A DNA stretch of 47,871 nt from positions 1 to 47,871 of the forward strand of contig CAJFTW010000047.1 in NCBI GenBank assembly GCA_904420025.1, given 5' to 3'. The stretch comes from Candidatus Pseudolachnospira avium (GTDB lineage: Bacteria; Bacillota; Clostridia; Lachnospirales; Lachnospiraceae). Below the pieces are notes generated by a model. That model had not been told where the DNA came from. It ran no database searches and was given only the letters and a program-made list of their open reading frames with translations. Shown here in pieces: positions 8,267 through 16,534 of this stretch. The translations under genes were made by a program, and so were the position numbers. Position 1 is the first letter of the stretch, and every line of letters begins with the position of its first letter.

Positions 8267-8975
8267 CTATTTTCCATACTGCTGCTGCAGGTGCCGCCCC
8301 AATGCCGCCAGCTTTTCCCGGCAGGCTGCCGGTTCCAACAGCTCTGCACCTCCGCAGAAGGACAAGATCCAGCGGAGGGCATTTTCCTCGTCCGCAAAGG
8401 AAAAGGAAAACAGAAGCCAGCCATCCTCCTGCTCGGTAAAGCTGTCCGGCCCAAATTCCTCCAGCAGCCGCCAGCGGAAGGCCGGGGCCACCCGGGCCCG
8501 CACCGGAAACAACCGGGGGAACACTCGCTCTGCGGACAAGTCCGGCAGGGGCACCGACCGTTTCTCATGGTTCTCCCCCAGCTGCAGCTCTGCCATACGG
8601 TTCAGCTTAAACAGCCGGTAGTCCTCCCGCTGGCGGCAGAATCCCCAGACATACCAGTTGGCCCAGTGAAAGATCAGATAGCCGGGCATAGCGGTTGGTG
8701 CCGCTGACGCTGTCCAGGCTCCGGAGCCCTTCCAGAATGGCCTGCCGGTCTCGAGAGGTGAGCAGGGTCCGGTCCACCCGATAGCCTTCCACCAGGGAGA
8801 TACCGCCGCCGGCACCCTGGGCGGTAGCCAGGGGAATCCCCGCCTGGCACAGGCTCTCTATATCCCGCTGAATGGTGCGCCGGGAGACCTCAAATTTTTC
8901 TGCCAGGTACGGGGCTGTCACCCGCTCCTGCTGCAGCAGAATCGGCAGGATGCCAATGAGCCGGTCAATCTTCAT
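8267..8975 (-). pseudogene. YafY-type HTH-WYL transcriptional regulator with internal deletion and frame change
   Basis: The N-terminal reading (start 8975, AGGAGG upstream) gives an intact DeoR/HTH_11-type helix-turn-helix: LAEKFEVSRRTIQRDIESL. It continues to LDSVSGTNRY and then runs out of frame. Another frame resumes with YLIFHWANWYVWGFCRQR and FRLFKLNRM-like sequence, then the normal C-terminus to 8267. In intact relatives roughly 60-80 residues lie between SGTNRY and YLIF, including the front of the WYL domain. They are missing here, so this is a deletion with frameshift and not a one-base error. The DNA-binding half could still be made as a 122-residue product. Confidence 0.8.
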
Positions 8976-9002
8976 GGGGACCTCCTTTGCTGTGCCATTT
9001 TT

Positions 9003-9036
9003 ACTATAACACAGGTAACCTGACAACAGTATGTCA
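9003..9036 (-). promoter_or_regulatory. Putative promoter/operator of the broken WYL regulator
   Basis: On the minus strand a TATAGT box (9008-9003) lies upstream of the start. An inverted repeat TGACA-N6-TGTCA (9021-9036) sits around the expected -35 area. The repeat has the shape of a dimeric-repressor site and may be the autoregulatory operator of the YafY-type protein. The -35 match is not clear. Basis: repeat seen directly, role inferred. Confidence 0.45.
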
Positions 9037-9168
9037 TGTTCCAGGGGAAAAGGCAAGCTGGTTTATCACGCTGTACCGCTCAGCTGCCTCACGCTGCTGC
9101 ACGGACAGAAACTGCGTTGGGCTGGCTGTTGAACAAAAAAAGGAAATTTTAAATGTGCTTTCCAATTT

Positions 9169-9609
9169 TTACGTATCGAAGCGGATCATTTCCGCCAGCG
9201 TTTTGTTTCGGTAGACCAGATCCTCCCGGACGGTAAAACCCTGCTTTTCCCAAAACCCGTTGCCATCGGTATTCCGCGCAAACACCACCAGCGCTGCCTT
9301 GTGAATGCCCATCCGCTTCAAGCCTTCCAAGGCCTGCTCCACCAGCGCCGTGGCAATCCCCTGCCGCCGGCAGTCCGGATGGACCGCCGTGTGGTAGATG
9401 TAGCCCCTCCGTCCATCGGAGCCCACCAGAATCACACCCACCAGCCTCCCATCCTCCATGGCCGCCAGGCAGGTTTCCGGGTTCCGTCTCAAAAAGCGGG
9501 CAATACCCTCCGGGGAATCATCCAGATTGTTCAGCCCCACGCCGGGGCAAGCCCTCCACAGGGCATACGCCTGCGGATAGTCCTCCGCCTGCATCTTGCG
9601 AATTTCCAT
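9169..9609 (-). CDS. GNAT-family N-acetyltransferase
   Basis: The 146-residue protein is a single GNAT domain. The acetyl-CoA pyrophosphate-binding motif is RRQGIATALVEQAL, preceded by YHTAVHPDCRR, and the C-terminal VFARNTDGNGFWEKQGF is typical of the RimI/YpeA-like group. It is the usual length for the family. The substrate (protein N-terminus, amino acid or drug) cannot be told. It has a GAGAGGAG ribosome binding site and appears to be transcribed alone. Confidence 0.92.
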   Translation of the reverse strand: MEIRKMQAEDYPQAYALWRACPGVGLNNLDDSPEGIARFLRRNPETCLAAMEDGRLVGVILVGSDGRRGYIYHTAVHPDCRRQGIATALVEQALEGLKRMGIHKAALVVFARNTDGNGFWEKQGFTVREDLVYRNKTLAEMIRFDT

Positions 9610-9677
9610 ACTTCTCTCCTCTCCCGGCGCAGCTATTTTTTGCTGCTCTATTTTTCATTGATTTTATAAGATGATGC

Positions 9678-9742
9678 AGATTGCGGCAGCACGCAGTGCG
9701 GAGCAATCTGGTATCATAGGGGTCAAAATACCTTTTGACCCC
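9678..9742 (-). repeat. Dispersed palindromic repeat, copy 1 (GTCAAAAGGTATTTTGAC family)
   Basis: A perfect hairpin with arms GGGGTCAAAA and TTTTGACCCC and loop TACC lies at 9719-9742. A second hairpin with arms AGATTGC (9678-9684) and GCAATCT (9703-9709) has an inner GCAC-GCA-GTGC. The same core occurs at 16368-16391 and 38386-38409, always outside genes, and the flanking TATGATACC-like text is partly shared. This copy is inverted relative to the other two. It looks like a REP or small MITE-type element; it could also act as a terminator. Confidence 0.7.
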
Positions 9743-9807
9743 AACATCTATTATAAAAAGCAAAAGAAAAAATTCAAGGCAGGGGTACCCGGGCCGGCCA
9801 AAAATGC

Positions 9808-9858
9808 TTGTATATTTTTTCCGCCGGACGTATAATAGATAAGCAACACTTTAAAGTG
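9808..9858 (+). promoter_or_regulatory. Promoter and palindromic operator of the AprA-like/ferredoxin/APC operon
   Basis: A TTGTAT box (9808-9813), 17-base spacer and perfect TATAAT (9831-9836) form a strong sigma-A-type promoter. A perfect 12-base palindrome CACTTTAAAGTG (9847-9858) lies 10 bases downstream of the -10 box, where a repressor could block transcription. No regulator gene is adjacent, so the binding protein is unknown. Confidence 0.75.
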
Positions 9859-9888
9859 CAAAACTGATCGAGAGAGGAGAACCAATTC

Positions 9889-11829
9889 ATGTCTACGGAC
9901 ACTTACCAATGGCCTTATCCCAATGAATTTGGCCAGACGGAGACGGTGGAATCGGATGTGCTGGTGCTGGGCGGCGGCCTGGCCGGCTGCTTTGCCGCCA
10001 TTGCTGCAGCCCAGAGAGGCCAACGGGTGGTACTGGTGGAAAAAGGCGCCACCCAACGCAGCGGCGCTGCCGGCACCGGCTTCGACCACTGGGAGTCCGC
10101 CTGCACCAACCCCTGTTCCCAGGTGACGCCAGAGGAAATTGCCTACGCTTATGTCGATGAGCAGGATCACTATTCCAACGGGATCTCCCACTATATTGAA
10201 TGCCGGGAGGGGTATGACCGGCTGCTGGATCTGGAACGGTTCGGCGGCAAAATCCGAGACACCGAGGACGAATTTCTGGGCGCCGAGTTCCGGGACAATG
10301 AGACTAAGCTAATGTTTGCCTACGATTATAAAAACCGTTTCACGCTCCGGGTCTGGGGCTCCACCTTCAAGCCGGCCCTCCTGCGGGAAATGAACCGCCT
10401 GGGCGTCCGGGTCTATGACCGCACGGAGGCCACCAGCCTGCTTATCGCGGCGGCAGGCGGCAAGAAGCGCTGTGCCGGCGCCACCGGCATGAACGTCCGC
10501 ACCGGCCGCTTCCTGGTATTCCGTGCCAAGTCCACGGTGCTGGCCATGTCCCGGCCGGCCCGGGTCTGGCTGTTCAACCCGGATTTGGCCGGCCTGTGTG
10601 AGTTCCGCCCCTTCCAGAGCATCGGCAGCGGCCACGCCATGGGCTGGCGGGCCGGGGTGGAGTTTACCATGATGGAAAAATCCGTCAAAGCGGAATTTTC
10701 TGCTGCCGGCCGCAGCTTTCCGCCCTACGGCACCGGCAACAACCACAATACCTGGTATGCCGCCACCATGGTGGACGCCCGGGGCGTGGAAATTCCCTAC
10801 CTGGACCGGGATGGCAATGTGCTGAAAACCGTTTCGGAGCGGTATTACCCGGCCAAAGGGCAGAAGTTCTTCCTCAAGGGCGGCGTCATTGACGATCCCA
10901 AGTACGAGTACCGGGGGCCGGAGACTATGCCCTTCGAGGAACTGATGAAACGGGGGTATCAGCTGCCCTTCTACGCAGACCTGAGCCGGATGCCGGAGTT
11001 GGAACGTAAGGTGATCTGGGGCATGATGATCGGCGAGGAAGCCAAAACCAAGATCCCCATTCTGGAGTACTACTCGGAGCGGGGCTTTGATCCATCCCGG
11101 CACGCCCTACAAAGTTACGGCAACGGCTGGCAGAGCGCGTCCTTCCTGCCCCAAGAACGGCAGTTCTTCGGCGCTCCCGGCGGGATCCTCCATGACTGGG
11201 ATCTGAAAACCAACATAGACGGCCTCTACGCCGCCGGAGATCAGCTGTTTGCCAGCGACTGCGCAGGCCACGCCTGCGCCACCGGCCACTATGCCGGACG
11301 CAAGGCGGCCGCCTACGCCGTCACGGTCCCGCTTGCGGAGGTATGCGCGGACGACCTGGAAAAGGAACAGATGCGGCTCTACGCTCCTATGTACCGCCGG
11401 GAGGGCATGGGCTGGAAGGAGCTGAACATGGCCATCTCCAAGGCCATGCAGAACTACTGCGGCGGCGTGAAATGTAAGGATTTGCTGCTGGAAGGGCTGG
11501 ACCTGCTGAGAAGCTACCGGGAGGAGATTGTCCCCCAGCTTAGCTGCCACAATCCTCACGACCTGATGCGCACCCACGAGGTGCTGGATATTCTGGATGT
11601 CTCCGAACTGGTGCTTCACGCCTGCCTAATGCGGGAATCCAGCTCTAAGCCCTTGTGCTTTGAGCGCAGCGACTTCCCGGAGATGGATCCGCCTCAGGAC
11701 CGGCACTTTATCACCATCCGCCAGGAAAACGGCCAGCCGGTCCGGGGTGTGGTGGAACACGACTATTTCGGTGACCTGAAACAGGAATATGAAAAGCGGA
11801 ATCCGGATTATGTGGGAGGTGAACTGTGA
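9889..11829 (+). CDS. AprA-like FAD-dependent oxidoreductase (fumarate reductase/APS reductase alpha-subunit superfamily)
   Basis: The 646-residue flavoprotein has an FAD Rossmann motif VLGGGLAGCFAA (about residues 26-37) with VVLVEKG at its end. The C-terminal FAD segment is GLYAAGDQLFASDCAG, as in adenylylsulfate reductase AprA and related flavoproteins. No signal peptide is present, so it is cytoplasmic. It is coupled (TGATG) to a two-cluster ferredoxin, like AprA-AprB, but no sulfate-reduction genes (aprM, sat, dsr) are in view. The third gene is an amino-acid-type permease, which suggests reduction or oxidation of an imported organic compound (inference). Ribosome binding site GAGAGGAG precedes the ATG. 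Confidence 0.8.
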   Translation: MSTDTYQWPYPNEFGQTETVESDVLVLGGGLAGCFAAIAAAQRGQRVVLVEKGATQRSGAAGTGFDHWESACTNPCSQVTPEEIAYAYVDEQDHYSNGISHYIECREGYDRLLDLERFGGKIRDTEDEFLGAEFRDNETKLMFAYDYKNRFTLRVWGSTFKPALLREMNRLGVRVYDRTEATSLLIAAAGGKKRCAGATGMNVRTGRFLVFRAKSTVLAMSRPARVWLFNPDLAGLCEFRPFQSIGSGHAMGWRAGVEFTMMEKSVKAEFSAAGRSFPPYGTGNNHNTWYAATMVDARGVEIPYLDRDGNVLKTVSERYYPAKGQKFFLKGGVIDDPKYEYRGPETMPFEELMKRGYQLPFYADLSRMPELERKVIWGMMIGEEAKTKIPILEYYSERGFDPSRHALQSYGNGWQSASFLPQERQFFGAPGGILHDWDLKTNIDGLYAAGDQLFASDCAGHACATGHYAGRKAAAYAVTVPLAEVCADDLEKEQMRLYAPMYRREGMGWKELNMAISKAMQNYCGGVKCKDLLLEGLDLLRSYREEIVPQLSCHNPHDLMRTHEVLDILDVSELVLHACLMRESSSKPLCFERSDFPEMDPPQDRHFITIRQENGQPVRGVVEHDYFGDLKQEYEKRNPDYVGGEL

Positions 11830-12149
11830 TGGAAATGAATCCCCTTACTGCCAAGTTTGTCCCCTGCAGCGCGGAGCCCCTGGTTTTTGACGACTCCCAG
11901 TGTGTGGGCTGCAACCGCTGTGCCAATGTATGCCAATGTGACATTTTCATTCCCAGCCCGGAAAAGGGCCGGCACCCGGTGGTCCTCTACCCGGGCGAAT
12001 GCTATTACTGCGGCGCCTGTGTCATGGCCTGCCCCCGCCCCGGCGCCATCCGCCTGCAGCACCCGCTGATGAACCGGGCCAAGTTTGTCCCGGTGAAGCC
12101 AGCACCAACGGCATCCGATATCAAAAAAGGAGAAGCTATCCATGAGTAA
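11829..12149 (+). CDS. Two-cluster [4Fe-4S] ferredoxin-type subunit, AprB-like
   Basis: The 106-residue protein carries two ferredoxin motifs: C25-C28-C31-C35 (CVGCNRCANVC) and C58-C61-C64-C68 (CYYCGACVMAC followed by PRPGAI). Two further cysteines (13, 37) are present. It is shorter than classical AprB (about 150 residues) and lacks that C-terminal tail. The ATG at 11829 overlaps the flavoprotein stop as TGATG, with GGAGG 8 bases upstream. It is therefore probably the electron-transfer partner of the flavoprotein. A GTG three bases upstream is possible but less likely. Confidence 0.9.
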   Translation: MEMNPLTAKFVPCSAEPLVFDDSQCVGCNRCANVCQCDIFIPSPEKGRHPVVLYPGECYYCGACVMACPRPGAIRLQHPLMNRAKFVPVKPAPTASDIKKGEAIHE

Positions 12150-13530
12150 TAGACAGAAAGCGGCGAAAAAGATAGGGCTTTTTGGCTGCATTGCCAACGG
12201 CATCGGCGCCATCATCGGCTCTGGCATCTTTGGGGCCCTGCCCCAGGGAATCAACTCGGTGGGGGCGCTGGTACTGCCGGCACTGATTGTGGCAGCCATC
12301 TACACCGTTGCCAATATGTTTCCCAACGTATACGCATCCTCGGTGATCCCCACTTCAGGCAGCTTTTTCCTCTACTCCACGAAGCTGATGCATCCGTTTT
12401 TCGGCCTGTGGATGACGCTTCAGGGAATTCTGCAGCCGGCACTGATTGCCACCTTTGCTGTTATGTTCGCCGAATATTTTGTGGTGCTCTTTCCGTCCCT
12501 GGCTGGATATGAGATTCCCCTCGGCATTTTGATGCTGGTGGTCTTTGGGGTGCTGGCCTGGCTGGGCAACCACACCTTTGCTTCGGTAAACAACCTGATG
12601 GTAGTGGTCATGCTCTGCGCCATCGCCGTCTATGTGCTGGTGGGAATCCCCCACATTGATATGAGCCGCCTCTCTCTGCGTGAATCGCTGGGCGGCGGCC
12701 TGACCCTCACCAGCTTTTCCGCCACCGTAGGGCTTTTCACCTCCACCCTCTCCGGAGCCGGCAGCGTCTCTCAGATTGCGGATGACACCAGGAACCCCCG
12801 GCGGGACATCCCTCTGACCCTGATCCTGGCGCCCACCATCGTCTGTGTCATCTATATGCTGATGGCCCTGGTTACCCTGGGCTGTATGCCCGGTGCAGAG
12901 ATCGCCAACCTGGCGGATGTGGGAGGCCAGTTTTTGGGCTCCCGGCTGCTGACCTTCTTCATTGTGGGCGGACCAATCTGCGGCATTCTTACCAGCATTG
13001 TGCCGGTGATTATGCTCTCTTGTGCCCTGATCCAGGTCTCCGCGGACCACCGGGTGTTCCCAGCGTTTGTGGCCAAGCGCAACCGGTACGGTGTTTCCAC
13101 AGTCATCCTGATTTTCGTCATAGGCTTTTCCATCTTCCTTGTGGGCACTGGAAGCGGCTTTGGTGAGCTAATGACCATCTTCAGCTTTGTGAATACGGCC
13201 TGCGCCGTCCCCACCTGCCTGGTGCCCTTTTTTCTGCGGAAGCGTTACCCCAATGCCTGCCGCCATACAGGCCTAAAGCTGAACGTGCCGCTGGTCTATG
13301 TTCTCAGCGTGTTTGCCCTGGTGGTGTCCATTTACCTGGCTATTACCATGTTTCTGGAGCTGCAGCTGCTCAGCTGGGCGATTGTAATCCTGACGGTGGT
13401 GATTACCGCTATCTACTTTTTCATCCGGGTTGCCTACGTGAAATCCAAGGGCGATGACCTGCTGGAGGAGCTCCGAGCCCCCTATGCGCCCTGGGAGGAA
13501 CGGGAGGCCCAGTGTGCCGGAAAGAAATAA
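12142..13530 (+). CDS. APC-superfamily amino acid/polyamine-type permease
   Basis: The 462-residue membrane protein has about 12 hydrophobic segments and the APC N-terminal signature GLFGCIANGIGAIIGSGIFG in the first helix. It overlaps the ferredoxin gene by 8 bases, with AAAGGAG upstream, so it is the third gene of the flavoprotein operon. The family imports or exchanges amino acids, amines or related acids. It is the best clue to the substrate of the AprA-like enzyme, but the residues seen do not fix specificity. Confidence 0.9.
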   Translation: MSNRQKAAKKIGLFGCIANGIGAIIGSGIFGALPQGINSVGALVLPALIVAAIYTVANMFPNVYASSVIPTSGSFFLYSTKLMHPFFGLWMTLQGILQPALIATFAVMFAEYFVVLFPSLAGYEIPLGILMLVVFGVLAWLGNHTFASVNNLMVVVMLCAIAVYVLVGIPHIDMSRLSLRESLGGGLTLTSFSATVGLFTSTLSGAGSVSQIADDTRNPRRDIPLTLILAPTIVCVIYMLMALVTLGCMPGAEIANLADVGGQFLGSRLLTFFIVGGPICGILTSIVPVIMLSCALIQVSADHRVFPAFVAKRNRYGVSTVILIFVIGFSIFLVGTGSGFGELMTIFSFVNTACAVPTCLVPFFLRKRYPNACRHTGLKLNVPLVYVLSVFALVVSIYLAITMFLELQLLSWAIVILTVVITAIYFFIRVAYVKSKGDDLLEELRAPYAPWEEREAQCAGKK

Positions 13531-13551
13531 CCCGATCCTTCTCAGAAGAAG

Positions 13552-13586
13552 CCGCTGCCCTGCTGTTTAGCAGGGCAGCGGTTTTT
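13552..13586 (+). terminator. Rho-independent terminator of the AprA-like operon
   Basis: A 13-base perfect stem CCGCTGCCCTGCT / AGCAGGGCAGCGG with loop GTTT is followed by TTTTT (13582-13586). It lies 21 bases after the permease stop and just before the convergent ogt gene. Confidence 0.93.
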
Positions 13587-13598
13587 AAATTTACGGCA

Positions 13599-14132
13599 TC
13601 ACTGTGCCGTTCCCCTCTTGGGACGGAAGAAGGCGCTCATATCCACCTTTTCCAGGCGCAGCAGCGCCTCTTTTTTGTCCAATCCCCCGGCATATCCGGT
13701 CAGACTCCCGTTTTTCCCCACCACCCGGTGGCAGGGGACAATAATAGAAACCGCATTGTGGCCCACCGCTCCGCCAACGGCCTGGGCAGACAGGTGCCGC
13801 AATCCCCTTCGGGAGGCCAGCTTGCCGGCAATCTCCCCGTAGGTACAGGTTTGCCCGTACGGGATCTCGCAGAGAAGCTCCCACACCTCTTTCTGGAAGG
13901 CTGTTCCAATAAAGTGCAGCGGCACGGAAAAATCCGGCTCCCTTCCGGAAAAGTACACGTCCAGCCACCGCCTGGCCTGCTCCAGGACCGGTGTCTCCTG
14001 TCCGGTATGCTCCGGATCCAGGCGTAGGGCAAAATATTTCTGGCCCTCGAACCATAGGCCGGTAAGGCCCACGTCATCTGCCGCCAGCAAAATGTCCCCC
14101 AGGGGCGAATGATAAGGCTCTATATACTGCAT
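13599..14132 (-). CDS. ogt: Methylated-DNA--[protein]-cysteine S-methyltransferase
   Basis: The 177-residue suicide repair protein transfers the methyl group of O6-methylguanine to its own cysteine. The active-site motif IVPCHRVVG places Cys134, and the recognition-helix region PYGQTCTYGEIA and the hinge GHN are present. There is no Ada N-terminal domain. The start at 14132 has GGAGG upstream and gives the common N-terminus; a longer reading to 14198 is not supported. It is convergent with the APC permease operon and appears monocistronic. Confidence 0.95.
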   Translation of the reverse strand: MQYIEPYHSPLGDILLAADDVGLTGLWFEGQKYFALRLDPEHTGQETPVLEQARRWLDVYFSGREPDFSVPLHFIGTAFQKEVWELLCEIPYGQTCTYGEIAGKLASRRGLRHLSAQAVGGAVGHNAVSIIVPCHRVVGKNGSLTGYAGGLDKKEALLRLEKVDMSAFFRPKRGTAQ

Positions 14133-14201
14133 TGAATACCTCCGTGAAACGCTCTTGTCCGCAGTCAAGGTGCTGCCCGCATCCGGACGTGCCGACACAC
14201 C

Positions 14202-15308
14202 TTAAATCTCAATCAGTTCGTACGCGTCGCTCCCCAAGCCGATTTTCACTGCGTGACGGATACAGGATCTCCAGTTAGTCTGCGGCGCTGAGTCTGTAAA
14301 ATGGTCCCGATGCACATGGGGCATCTGATCCAGCTGGGAACCGGCAATGACTGGCTGACGGTTCACCGCATCCACACAGGCCAAATCCAACGCAACCGGA
14401 TCAAAGGAGGCAAACATTCCCACATCCGGAACAATGGGAATATCATTCTCCGCATGGCAGTCACAGTTAGGGGAAACATCCACTACCAAGCTGATGTGGA
14501 AATGAGGCCGGCCCGACACAACAGCCTTGCTGTATTCCGCGATCTTACAGTTCAGAATATCATTGCTCTCATCGCTGGCCGCGCAGACCGCATCCATGGG
14601 ACAGATGCCAATGCAGCGGCCGCATCCCACGCACTTATCGTGGTTGATGGAAGCCTTTCCGTTTTGGATAGACGGTGCGTCATGTGCGCAGATTTTAATG
14701 CAGCGGCCGCACCCTATGCATCGCTCTGGCTTCACAAAGGGCTTGCCTGCGCTGTGCATCTCCATTTTTCCGGCTCTGGAGCCGCAGCCCATACCAATAT
14801 TTTTCAAAGCGCCGCCAAAACCCGTGGCCTCATGCCCCTTGAAATGGCTCAAAGAAATAAACACGTCTGCATCCATAATCGCGCGGCCGATTTTGGCCTC
14901 CTTCACATACTCGCCGCCCTCCACCGGTACCAGTTCCTCATCCGTCCCTTTCAGGCCGTCCGCAATGATCACATGGCACCCGGTGGAGAAGGGTGAGAAG
15001 CCATTGGTATAGGCTGCGTCTAAATGATCCAGAGCATTTTTGCGGCCGCCTACATATAGGGTATTGCAGTCTGTCAGGAAAGCCTTCCCGCCCAGCTCTT
15101 TTACCACTTTTACCACTACCGCCGCATAATTGGGGCGCAAATAGGCCAGATTCCCCGGCTCGCCAAAGTGGATCTTGATGGCAGCATACTTATTTTTGAA
15201 GTCAATCTCGCCAATGCCTGCCGTTTTGATCAGGCGCTCCAGTTTCTGCGGCAGCGTCTCACTAAAGGTTGTGTGCAGGTTTGAAAAAAAGACCTTTGAT
15301 TTTTCCAT
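14202..15308 (-). CDS. DUF362-domain protein with two C-terminal [4Fe-4S] clusters
   Basis: The 368-residue protein begins with a DUF362 domain (KIHFGEPGN, FLTDCNTLY, FISLSHFKGHEATGFGGALKN, IGMGC). It ends with two ferredoxin motifs, CIGCGRCIKIC (197-207) and CVGCGRCIGIC (226-236), followed by more DUF362 sequence. These proteins are common in anaerobic Clostridia and are often annotated as uncharacterised Fe-S or ferredoxin proteins; the reaction is not known. The start has GAGGAGG upstream. It stands alone between ogt and the AEC carrier on the same strand. Confidence 0.9.
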   Translation of the reverse strand: MEKSKVFFSNLHTTFSETLPQKLERLIKTAGIGEIDFKNKYAAIKIHFGEPGNLAYLRPNYAAVVVKVVKELGGKAFLTDCNTLYVGGRKNALDHLDAAYTNGFSPFSTGCHVIIADGLKGTDEELVPVEGGEYVKEAKIGRAIMDADVFISLSHFKGHEATGFGGALKNIGMGCGSRAGKMEMHSAGKPFVKPERCIGCGRCIKICAHDAPSIQNGKASINHDKCVGCGRCIGICPMDAVCAASDESNDILNCKIAEYSKAVVSGRPHFHISLVVDVSPNCDCHAENDIPIVPDVGMFASFDPVALDLACVDAVNRQPVIAGSQLDQMPHVHRDHFTDSAPQTNWRSCIRHAVKIGLGSDAYELIEI

Positions 15309-15395
15309 CCTTGCCTCCTCGCATCCATTTTTTTCAGTATAATACCGTAACCGGACGACTGCAAGCAAAAGATTTTCCTGATAGCCGTCGCCGTT

Positions 15396-16316
15396 TTAAG
15401 AAAGCATCCAGCACACTGCCGGCAGCGTAATCAACGAACAGACAGTGGTGATAAAGATTCCTCCCATGGCATAGTCCCCTTCCGAACCGGAGGATTTGGC
15501 CATCATGACAATGGTGGACATGGACGGCATGGCCGTCAGCAGCGTCATGGTCAGGCGGATTTCCGCTGTCATAGGAAAGAGCCCCAGGATCCGATAGAAT
15601 ACCAGCGGAAACAGCAGCATCTTCAGCACCGCGATTCCATAAAACTCCTTGAAACGGATATAGCGGCGAATATCCATGCAAGCAAATACGCCGCCCAGAT
15701 AGATCATGGCCAGAGGCGTTGCCGTGGCACCGATTTTCTGCAAGGCCGTCTCTGGCAGCGCTGGCATCCGGGCCCCCGTCATCACAAAAAGCACCGCCAG
15801 CACAATGGCCACGGTGGAGGGGTTGACCAGCTTGCGGGGATTGAATTTCCCCTGACCGGAGGGAGTGGTCAGCTTTACCCCCACCGTCCAAAGCGTCAGC
15901 TGGTCGATGATGGTAAACACGGAAATGTACAGCATGCCGTTTTCCGGATAAATACTGGTGATAATGGGAATTCCCATGAAACCGATGTTTCCGAACATGG
16001 CCAGCGCGTTGTAGACGTTGGCCCGGTCCCCTTTCAACCGGAATAGAACCGCCAGCCCTCTTCCAACGCTGAAGGTCAGAATATACATCAGAACCGTGTA
16101 CGCCAGGATAGCGGCAGACTGGAACAGGGTATCCCGGTCCACCCCGCCGATGGTATTGGCAAAAATCATCACCGGCAGCGCCAGCTTAATCACAAACCGG
16201 GAGATGGTTTCCAGCGTATCCTGGCTCAGCACCCGGGTCTTGACCAGGATGATCCCCACCAGAATGTAAATAACGAACAGGCCAATCTGTTCCAGCAGAA
16301 TCCAAAATGTTTCCAT
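15396..16316 (-). CDS. AEC-family transporter (auxin efflux carrier-like)
   Basis: The 306-residue membrane protein has about ten hydrophobic segments in the AEC pattern. Its N-terminus is LLEQIGLFVIYILVGIILVK, with VIKLALPVMIFANT and the central MFGNIGFMGIPII motif. Bacterial members export or import organic acids such as malate, malonate or citrate. The start at 16316 fits the family N-terminus; an ATG 15 bases upstream has GAGAGGA abutting it, so five extra residues are possible. Organic-acid transport would suit the nearby MatC-like carrier and PrpF-family isomerase (inference). Confidence 0.9.
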   Translation of the reverse strand: METFWILLEQIGLFVIYILVGIILVKTRVLSQDTLETISRFVIKLALPVMIFANTIGGVDRDTLFQSAAILAYTVLMYILTFSVGRGLAVLFRLKGDRANVYNALAMFGNIGFMGIPIITSIYPENGMLYISVFTIIDQLTLWTVGVKLTTPSGQGKFNPRKLVNPSTVAIVLAVLFVMTGARMPALPETALQKIGATATPLAMIYLGGVFACMDIRRYIRFKEFYGIAVLKMLLFPLVFYRILGLFPMTAEIRLTMTLLTAMPSMSTIVMMAKSSGSEGDYAMGGIFITTVCSLITLPAVCWMLS

Positions 16317-16367
16317 ATTCCTTTCTCGCATTCCTCTCTTTTCTCTTTTGCCCTATACTATGATGAA

Positions 16368-16454
16368 GGCGTCAAAAGGTATTTTGACGCCTACGATACA
16401 CGTCCCAAAGTCATGCTTGCTTGCGCAAGCGCAACACGCATGACCTTTTGACGC
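16368..16454 (+). repeat. Dispersed palindromic repeat, copy 2, with terminal inverted repeats
   Basis: A perfect hairpin with arms GGCGTCAAAA and TTTTGACGCC and loop GGTA occupies 16368-16391. A second palindrome follows with outer arms GTCATGC (16410-16416) and GCATGAC (16438-16444) and inner CTTGCGCAAG (16420-16429). The element closes with CCTTTTGACGC (16444-16454), inverted relative to GCGTCAAAAGG at 16369-16379. It therefore looks like an 87-base, non-coding, terminally inverted element. It lies in the 300-base gap upstream of the AEC gene. Copies of the core are at 9719 and 38386. Confidence 0.72.
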
Positions 16455-16534
16455 TTGTACCATACTATTTTATAAAAAAACGGACGCTTGTCAATACGCC
16501 CGTTTACAGCACCTTATATTTCTGCAAATTAAAG

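Noticed and set aside
8607-8815. Single-base sequencing error as the cause of the WYL frame break
   Set aside because: A one-base fix would not restore the 60-80 residues missing between the two halves, so a true deletion is more likely.
9889-12149. Dissimilatory sulfate reduction (AprAB)
   Set aside because: The pair resembles AprA/AprB, but AprB is short and there is no sat, aprM, qmo or dsr gene; an APC permease follows instead.
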